DNA of 64,000 nucleotides from Deuterostichococcus epilithicus (Eukaryota > Chlorophyta > Trebouxiophyceae > Prasiolales > Stichococcaceae): assembly GCA_033439295.1 (NCBI GenBank), contig JAVTLE010000015.1, positions 434,001 to 498,000 of the forward strand, read 5' to 3'. The notes under the pieces are model-generated. The model ran no database searches. It saw only the letters and a program-made list of their open reading frames with translations, and had not been told where the DNA came from. Position 1 is the first letter of the stretch; every line of letters starts with the position of its first letter. Below are positions 56,470-64,000 of this stretch, piece by piece. Position numbers and translations under genes: made by a program.

Positions 56470-58784
56470 TCAGCCGCCAGGCCGCTCTGTGCGGGGCGCG
56501 GCATACTCCACGCGCAAGATGAGGTTGTCGTAGCCAAAGCCGTTGAGCTTCTCGATAGCGCGGTTAGCATCGTCCCTGCGGCGGCGGTGCAGCAGCAGCT
56601 GTCAGCATGGAGCAGCTCAGGCTGCCAAAGAGCAGCTCAGTCGTACAGGAAGGTGGGGCGGGACACTGGGTCTGTGTGCGCTGCAGGCACACAGTTCCAA
56701 TGGCTGACGAACCTGTGCGATCAGGCGGTGAACAGGTTCTCTGGCTGACGCAGCCGAAAGTCGGGTCTTCTGTGAAATGATCTGCAGGCCCTGTAAATGC
56801 AGAGTGTTGCCGGCGCACCTGTACACGAAGTTGACGAAGGCAAACCCGCGCGACTCGCCAGTGTCGCGGTCGTAGGCGATGTATATCCGGGAGATAGGGC
56901 CAAAGGCGCTGAACAGCTCCTGCGGAGGTGAGGCAGGGAGATACCAGTGAGCCGTCTGGCGATTTGAACAGAACAGCAAACGTGCGCCGGCGGAGCAGCT
57001 CCAACTGCCGCTAGATCGATGAAGCGACACCCGGCCGTCCAGCACATCGTTGTAGAGGGCTGTGGCTTGAGGGCGGCCGGGCGGCGGCCTCGCCGGCAGC
57101 TTTGCAGCGCGGCAGCCGACAGGCGGCGCCGTCAGCGCCTCCCAACGTGCTAGCTTCATGTGTCGTCATTGCTGAATGTCTGGGAGCCTTCACTTCGAGT
57201 CTTGCTTCCCGCAATTGGTCATCTAGTGCATCCCCGCATTTGCGGTGCATTCCGCAGCCTATGCGCACCCGCAGGTCGTCCTCGCGGGTGTCCTCCGACA
57301 GGTTGGTGACGCGCACGCTGTTCTCCTCGCGCTTGTGCATCGAGTCGCCCATCGTCGCGCCACCGCCCGTCGCGCGCGCCCTGCCGTTCATCGAGGCGGC
57401 CACATATCAGCACGCTGCTGGGGCTCCCATTCAATTTCACGATCGACACAACATGCTTGTTGCTCGACTGTGCCTGGAACGAGTGGCTCATTGACAAACC
57501 AGCAGGGCTGCCGCATGGCAACATCATCACCACAGGAAGCAACAGCCGGAGCCTTGTGTGCAGCCTGCCGCCCGCGCTACCGAGGCGCTTCGGCTGACAA
57601 GCTAGGAGCACTCCTCGCCCCCCCACTTCCCATGTCGGGCAGCAGCGCAACCAGAGACCCACCGCACGGAGGGCGGCACATAGCCGCCCTTGGCGCCGGC
57701 GGTGGGCAGGGTGCCGCCCGGGGCGCCGTCCTCATCCGGAGGCTTCTCGCCGCCGGGACCGAGGCCGCGCGCCGCCGCCAGCTGCCGCTCCATGCGCCGC
57801 CGGTACAGCATGTCCTTCAGACTGCGAACGGAAAGGGGCACCATCTTGTCAGTCCCTTCATGGCATCTCATCAGTCTCCATGGCATCGCAGACGACGACG
57901 CTGCGCGTGTCAAATGTGCTTCCCAGAGCCGAGCCCCCACATCCATTCGCAGCTCTGGCCACCCGCTCCCCAATGTCTGGGTGCCTGCCGCCTCCCCGTA
58001 AAACCTGCTTCTCGAAGCGCTGGAGCCAGAAAGAGACCTCTGCCGCAGCCCTGGCAGCACATCACTTCTGTTGCAAGCGTGTCCTCGCCAGATGCACATT
58101 GTAAATCGCACTCATTGACATTGCACCTGTTGCCACTCAAACACTCAGGTGCTCAAGCACGGCGGCGCGTCGGCCCACCTGGTGCCGACAGCGCTCTTGT
58201 CGCCCATGGCGAGCGCGGTGGCGACGTCCACTGCAGTCTTCTTCTCCTCCTGCGTACTCTTCTGCAGCCGCACCCGCTCGAAGGGGATGTCCTCCACCGC
58301 CCGCACCGTCACCGAGTCGCCCTCCTTCTCGTTCAGCGCGTCGCCGAAGCGCGGCCACTTGCGCCGCTCCAGCTGCGACTGCGCGGCGCCAGGAGAGTGC
58401 GAAGGGCTCGTCAGCACGGTGCAGGGCGCGTGCGGCAGCCGATTGGAGTGCAGTTGTTCGTGTCAGGCCTGTTTGGTGGAGGTTGATTGCGCAATACACT
58501 CAAGGAACGGCGCTCATGCAGGCTGGGACGCGATCTGCCAGTCCAGCGGCAAGCCGCGGGCGTACGGGCGCAGCAACCACGCAGCAGCCCACCTTGTACA
58601 CCCGCTTTTCGATGGTGGACGTCTTGATGCGGGTCGTGACCTTCACGACCTCACCCCTGTCGTTCTTTTTGTACTCCACGACCGTCTTGACGCCCTTGGC
58701 ATCGGGACCGGTGACCGAGCCGACAGGAATCTCCCGCTCCTCGTCGTCATCAAGTGTGTCGGCCCACCTGATCTTCGACGCCAT
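56470..58784 (-). CDS. EIF3G: Translation initiation factor eIF3 subunit g
   Basis: RNA-binding subunit of eIF3, which helps the 40S ribosome scan and re-initiate. Six exons close to 289 residues: 58784-58593, 58378-58179, 57821-57663, 57380-57269, 56919-56819, 56575-56470. The N-terminal eIF3g domain is clear (MASKIRWADTLDDDEEREIP; VVEYKKNDRGEVVKVTTRIK; ERRKWPRFGDAL), as is the linker GKGGYVPPSVR-like motif (AKGGYVPPSVR). The C-terminal RRM has RNP2 SVRVTNLSEDTRE and RNP1 ESRGFAFVNFVYRDDA, ending GFGYDNLILRVEYAAP. The CCHC zinc knuckle that animal and plant eIF3g carry between these parts (CRxCxxxGDHWTxxCP) is not in the model; exon 2 joins exon 3 in phase exactly where it should be. It is divergent from CSB. 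Confidence 0.95.
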
Positions 58785-59463
58785 GCTGGGCAATACTGGC
58801 TGCCTTCTTGAGCCAAGCGCGACTTGCAAGTCCTGTCAGCACATGAACAGGCTCCACAGACCCGCAAACGACCACCTTGCGGAATCTGCGAGAGTGGCGG
58901 CCGCGCGCAGCGTTAAGAGGCAGGCTAAAACCTCGGTGACGGCACTGTCAGGCTCAGTCGGGTCTGGCGCTGCTTGTGGAGGCGAGCCTTCTCAAAGCCG
59001 CCCATGGACGAGTCTCCAACAGCGCTGTAGACAACAAGCAAGCTGCGAGGGTTGTTTACTAGGGGGCAGATTACGTGGCAGCTGCCCTGCAGGCAGATGC
59101 GGGGCTTCAATTGCACACAGCAGAGGGCAAACCCAAGGGGCCATACAGGTTTTGAAAGCCTGTAGGAGGCTACGCGCCTTGACTGCACCTCGCTGTTTGT
59201 AGGTGCACATCAATATTGATGTAGGCTCACTCGCAAGGTGCAGCAGCGGCAGAAACACCGTGGAGCCACGGCGCCCAGCTAGGGTGGCAAAGCGCTACAA
59301 TCAGCTGGTCTGACGCAATTTGACATGCAAATTTCTGCAGCATCGATAGTGACAGTTTGCAGCCTGGTACACATCCAACGAGGCTCGCAGCTGGCTGCCC
59401 AAGCTTGACCGGCGTGACACAGTTGCGTCAGCTCTTTCAACTGAACACAGTCCTGCAGCGGCT
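58785..59463. promoter_or_regulatory. Divergent spacer, eIF3g and CSB
   Basis: About 680 bp lies between opposite start codons. No coding exon or clear motif is recognised. Both promoters should be here. Confidence 0.45.
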
Positions 59464-62400
59464 ATGTCCGCCGCTGAAGGCGGTCAGCAGGAGCTTCAGT
59501 CGTTTGGCGTCACTGCCATCGATGCTGAGGACCTTGAGCAAGATGTTCTGGCTCGGGTGAGTGCAGTGCGGCACGAGTATCTGCAGCATGCATCCCGGTG
59601 GCCATGATGGTGGCAGCTTGCGTCCATGATGCTTGGCATGAACGCATCCTGGGTTATTATTTCACAGGCCGCACAGGAGGTTGCGGCGGAGCCTCGCGGC
59701 AGCGAGTCGGAGGAGACTGACGAAGGTGAGGGGCTTCGCGCTGCCTAACCGTGTCTCTCTGTGCCTGCACCTGATACAGCAGGCCTTCAGGTTGCCCTGC
59801 AAGAGTGGTTTCGCAAGGCAGTGCCACCCCACGACACGCGGAAGGCGCCATGCAGGCGAGCGGCAGGCGGCCGGCTACCGGCGGGAGCTGCAGGCCGTGG
59901 AGCACGAGCTTGCGGCTGTGGAGGAGATCCTCGGGCGACTGAACGAGGGCGGCGAGGCGGAGCCCGCGCAGGGCGATGAGGACGCCTGGAGCGACGACGA
60001 TGAATCGGCGGGACCGCCGCCATCGGCGGGCCGGGCGGCAGGGGCACAGGCGGCGGCTTCGGCAGAGAAGGGGGCCTCTCCGGTGACAGGCGCAGAGGAC
60101 GGCACGCCGGACGCCAACCAGCTGCAGCGTGTGGTCATGTCCAAGCGGCTGGCGGGGTTGCAGAGCAGGCAGCGTCAGCTCGAGGTGTGCTGCCTGCTGG
60201 CTGCACAGAAGCCGCTCTGTCCAGCCACTTCACTGCATCTGCCGAGCCCGCAGTCTGCTGTGCAGGGTGCCGTGCCGTGCCGATGCAGCAGCCGAGGCCC
60301 TACCTCATTCATCTGCGTACAGGCCGCAGTACAGAGCGCCGAGCAGGAGACCGCGCAGGCAGCGGCGTCGCCCGCGGCCGCTGCTGCAGATGGCCCGCAG
60401 GCGGGCGCAGCGGCGGCGGCAGCGGCGAAGCGAGCGCAGCTGGTGGAGGACGATGTCTTCGAGGCGATCAAACCCAGGCCCAAGGGCCGCTCCAAGGGCC
60501 TCACAGGTAGCGCCGGCGGCGGGCTGGTGGAGACCGATCGCGACCGGCTCATTCGGACGGTGGGTCCACTGCCGCAGCACACCCCTAGACTGCGTTGACT
60601 TGCAGTTCTGATGGACGCATGTAACAACAGGATGCCACTGCGAGGCTTCCTGCAAGATATGCTGCCGATGGCACAGCGGCACTGCAGCTGGGCTGCCAGA
60701 GGGAGGTGTCCGAACATAGCCCGAGACACATCATGGGGTCTGGCAATGCGTCCCGTGGCCGAGCTTGAGCTACTCTGAGTGGCAGCGTGCATCGACACGG
60801 CCCTTGACATGCTGCAGGGCGTTATCACCCCGTTCGACCGCCTGGACGGCTTCGAGCGAAACATCAAGCAGGCCGCGCGGCCAACGGGCGCTCGCCCTGG
60901 GCCCTCAGGTCAGCTTTTCGTTGCGTGCAGCGCCTGCTCGCCGCCGTCATTGAGTCCCAGAATCTGCGCACTCGAGCCGTCATGCGCAGGTTTGGATCCA
61001 GCCTGGGCAGGGTAGTTGCGTTGCGAGCATTCCTCCTGCAATTACCAGGTGGGAGGAGCACGGCACCTGCCAGCCAGGCGAGCTTCTGCAGCCAGCACGT
61101 TGCTCGCTCCTTGTGCGCAGGCAGGCCGCTGGACCCAGCATATGCCAAGGTGGCGGCCCGCACGCGGGAGGCGCACGAGGGGAAGCACCTGTCCAAGCTG
61201 ATGGACCCTTCAGACCTGCCGCAGCGGTGAGCCCCTGCTTTAACATGGTTGTAAGGCATGCTGCACTGTCGTGCTGGCGCCTCCATGGCTCTCGAGCTGG
61301 CTGGGTGAGGAGCACAGAGCCTGAATTGCACCGACGGGCATGCACAGCAGAGAATGCCAGACCTGGGCGTGAGTTGATGTGCCGCAGCTGCTTTCAACTT
61401 GTTCGAGATCTGGTGGCACCAGCGGGTCTCGTGTATTGTGTAGAGAGCGTGGGGCACGGCGCATGGACGAGACCTTCTGGCGGGCTGCCGCATCGGGGTC
61501 TGTCCGTGGCAAGAAGAAGCGGCGGCGGCAGACCCTGCCGCGGTCAGCCACCCGCAAGCGGCTGCGAAAGGCCGGCGCCGCTAGCAGGTCAGGCACAGCA
61601 CCGGCGCTCAACATTCCCAGTCCCACGGCAGTCCGATGGCTCGCCGCACACGCTTGGTTGCTCTCGGGGCTGATTCTCCTCGCTCCGCTGGTCTGACAAG
61701 CTGTGAGGCAAACGGGCAGTTCCTCCGCAACCAGGCTGTGGATGCACACAGGGCTGTGAGCATCCAAGCCTTGTCCGCGTCTGTACCCCTGCAGGAAGGA
61801 CGGCTCAGGGTCAGAGGGCAGCGGCAGCAACTCAGACGACGCAGGCTCCGCACCGGAGGCCGAGGACGTTCCGGCGGAGGAGGATGTTGCCGACCTGACA
61901 GGTGTGCTCTGTTAGATGCTAACAAATCTGAACAGCGCCATGCCATACACGCTTCCAGGATAACGTCAGTGCTCTGTTGCAGCGCTTGTGGCGCTCACAT
62001 GCAGCTGTGGCACGGACACTGCCTCACTCCTGCGAAGGCCTTGAGATCTCAGATGTCTGAAGCAATGCTCTGCAAAGCAATGCTACATTCTGTGTTGCAA
62101 GCGTTGTTGACATCACACACGCGGAGGCATTTGAGCTTTGGGTGCGAAACTTGAGAAGCGGCTTGCGCTGGAAATTCTAGATGGCAATTTTCATCGGTTC
62201 TGTCAGGCGAATTCGACGACGTGGATGAGGAGGCGTTCGAGAACCGGGTGCAGGCGTATCGCGACTCGCACTCGGCGCTTGCGGTGTCCGATGAATCGGA
62301 GGACGTGGTCTTCGAGGGCGGCTTCCGAGTGCCCGCTGACATCTATAACCGCCTGTTCGACTACCAAAAGACAGGTATGTCCCTGACTTTACATGTTGCT

Positions 62401-63870
62401 GAACAGAGCCGCGGCAGTAGCTTTGTTGTATCGAATGCAGACGCATCGTCGTGCTGCCGGTGTTGTCACGGCTGCAGGGTTTCTGAGCCGCAGCAGTTGA
62501 GGTCCTTCGTCTCAGGGGAGCTAACACCCAAGGCTCGTCCAGGGCAGGATGACTGCTACGATGGACACTCTAAACCTAAGAGACGTGTCCTGCTGGCCGC
62601 AGGTGTCAAATGGATGTGGGAGCTGCACACGCAGCGCGCGGGCGGCATCATCGGCGACGAGATGGGGCTGGGCAAGACGGTGCAGCTGGCCGCCTTCCTT
62701 GCGGGCCTGCACCGCGGAGGCCTCTTCCGGCCCTCCCTCATCGTGTGCCCCGCCACCGTGCTGCGACAGGTGCCGCCGCTGCTGCTGCTGCCTTGACGCC
62801 CCGCTGTTCAGCTGGCTCGCATCTGGCGGTGGTTCTTGCCTCTGCACTGCGGAAATTCTAAATCCTGAAGGCGTCATTCACGACGGTGGTGGTGCTGGAG
62901 GCGACATGAGGCACAGAAACCAGCCTCAGTTCTCACTTCTCCAGAATGTTATCCTGACATCTCTTACTCTGGGCCGCCGCAGTGGCTGCGGGAGCTGCGG
63001 GCGTGGTACCCGCCCTTCCGTGTCATGATCCTGCACGAGTCGGCGCGGTCCGAGTTTGCCGCACGCCCCTCGCGCGGGTGCGCCCGCCACCCTCCACTGC
63101 CTCGCCTGCATTGCAGTCGCTGCCCACACACAGATGCGATCGCTGACCTTGTGCAGGCGACGATATCATGTGTAGTCTGCACACTCGCAGGCCCTACACT
63201 GAGAAACAGTGACGAAACTGCTACTGCAAAACCGCACCGCGCAGGGACCTGGTGCGCAGCCTGGTCAACAGCGAGGCGGGCATCCTGCTGACCACCTACG
63301 AGCATTTGCGCCTGCAGCACGCTGAGCTTCTGAACGTCAGGTGGGATTTCGGGCTCAGCTCAGACGCATGGCGCTGTCGCTGGCTGCCACCTCCTGTTCG
63401 GCCAGCAGCCTGCCGCACTTCCTGCCGCATTTCCCACTTCGTGCTGCAATCCCCGGCCGACTCCTGCCTGCTGGAGCTCACGATGCGGCTCGCACAGCGC
63501 TTCCCCGCCTGATGGAGGGGTTCAAGCAGCCGCTGACGTCAGGAGGCGTGCACGCTGCAGCCCCCACAGCCTTCCTGAGCTCCTGCGGGGCGACGGATCA
63601 GCACCGCTCCTGATGCAGGGCATGCACCCTGCAGCCACAGAGCCTGCCGCTGCTGCTGCATGCCGCGCGCACCCATGCAGCTCTGCTGTCCTACCAGTTC
63701 TGCTGCCGCGCCGCGTGCCCCCGCGCCTCAGTGCAGCTCTTGGACCCTGCCTGCTGAACCGCCGCTGCATGCTGCAGGTGGGGCTATGCGGTGCTGGACG
63801 AGGGGCACCGCATTCGCAACCCCGATGCGGAGGTCACCCTCATGGCCAAGCAGCTGCAGACCGTGCACAG
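59464..63870 (+). CDS. ERCC6: Cockayne syndrome B / ERCC6 SWI2/SNF2 remodeller (3' part outside window)
   Basis: DNA-dependent ATPase that starts transcription-coupled repair by acting on stalled RNA polymerase II. Thirteen exons are present: 59464-59556, 59668-59725, 59856-60184, 60323-60559, 60818-60908, 61121-61226, 61444-61587, 61795-61901, 62207-62374, 62603-62769, 62983-63077, 63245-63340, 63778-63870, giving about 594 residues. The N-terminus [18 protein letters not shown] matches the conserved leucine-latch region of CSB that restrains the motor. An acidic/basic linker follows ([17 protein letters not shown]), then [26 protein letters not shown]. Motor motifs: [10 protein letters not shown] (about 462-470), Ia [12 protein letters not shown], Ib [11 protein letters not shown], and [13 protein letters not shown] (about 571-581). 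DEGH plus the KIRNP-like sequence is diagnostic of CSB among SNF2 families. Helicase lobe 2 and the C-terminal domains lie beyond the right edge. Confidence 0.95.
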
Positions 63871-64000
63871 GTGCGCCTGCACCCGCGCCACTCGATCATT
63901 GTCCGCTCCACTGTTGTGTTGTCCTGCTCATCTCGAGACAGCTTCCCCGACTGGGTCCGCATGTGCACCATCGACGCACACCTTCTGCCATGCACGCGCA

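Noticed and set aside
5597-63870. A dedicated DNA-repair gene cluster (TOP2, GCNA, CSB)
   Set aside because: The genes are separated by unrelated genes on alternating strands, each with its own spacer. Co-location alone is weak evidence in a eukaryotic nuclear genome.

Overview
The window is nuclear DNA of a green plant-lineage eukaryote, most likely a unicellular chlorophyte alga (a trebouxiophyte-like genome is my guess). The reasons are high GC content, very dense short introns with GTGCG-type donors, TGTAA motifs downstream of several genes, a plant-type ARM-BTB protein, and the gene order of a compact algal nuclear genome. There is no bacterial, phage, CRISPR or rRNA content. Eleven protein genes could be modelled by joining exons on splice phase and family homology. 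Ten models close in one frame from ATG to stop; the eleventh runs off the right edge.

Layout: 1-3640 has no solid gene; it holds a weak leucine-rich-repeat fragment (minus strand) and a GATGGA/TCCATC-rich foldback cluster. Then histone H2B (+, 3646-4820), DNA topoisomerase II (-, 5597-18600, 36 exons), a mitochondrial-type phospholipid scramblase (+, 19052-22477), complex I subunit NDUFS4 (-, 22705-24142), an RNF121-like membrane RING E3 (+, 24569-27369), a cinnamyl-alcohol-dehydrogenase-type ADH (-, 28042-31862), exocyst SEC8 (-, 32252-43303, 26 exons), the SprT-type DNA-protein-crosslink protease GCNA (+, 44048-48352), an ARM-repeat/BTB protein like Arabidopsis ARIA (+, 48902-55218), eIF3g (-, 56470-58784) and the Cockayne syndrome B remodeller CSB/ERCC6 (+, 59464 to beyond 63870). 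Genes mostly alternate in strand with short convergent or divergent spacers.

Functionally this is a housekeeping neighbourhood. It is rich in chromatin and genome-maintenance genes (H2B, TOP2, GCNA, CSB), with membrane, vesicle, respiratory and translation genes between them. GCNA proteases elsewhere act on SUMO-marked topoisomerase crosslinks, and both TOP2 and GCNA here carry SUMO-interaction-like acidic motifs. Co-location in a eukaryote does not by itself imply a joint system.

The most unusual signals are structural. (1) Introns of five genes contain decayed copies ('echoes') of the edge of an adjacent exon, usually its first 35-80 bases, lying just upstream of the real exon. (2) Eight introns appear to use GC instead of GT donors, mostly AG|GCGCG or AG|GCGAG, i.e. 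the local GTGCG/GTGAG consensus with one T-to-C change. All exon borders were worked out by hand from phase and homology, without transcript data.
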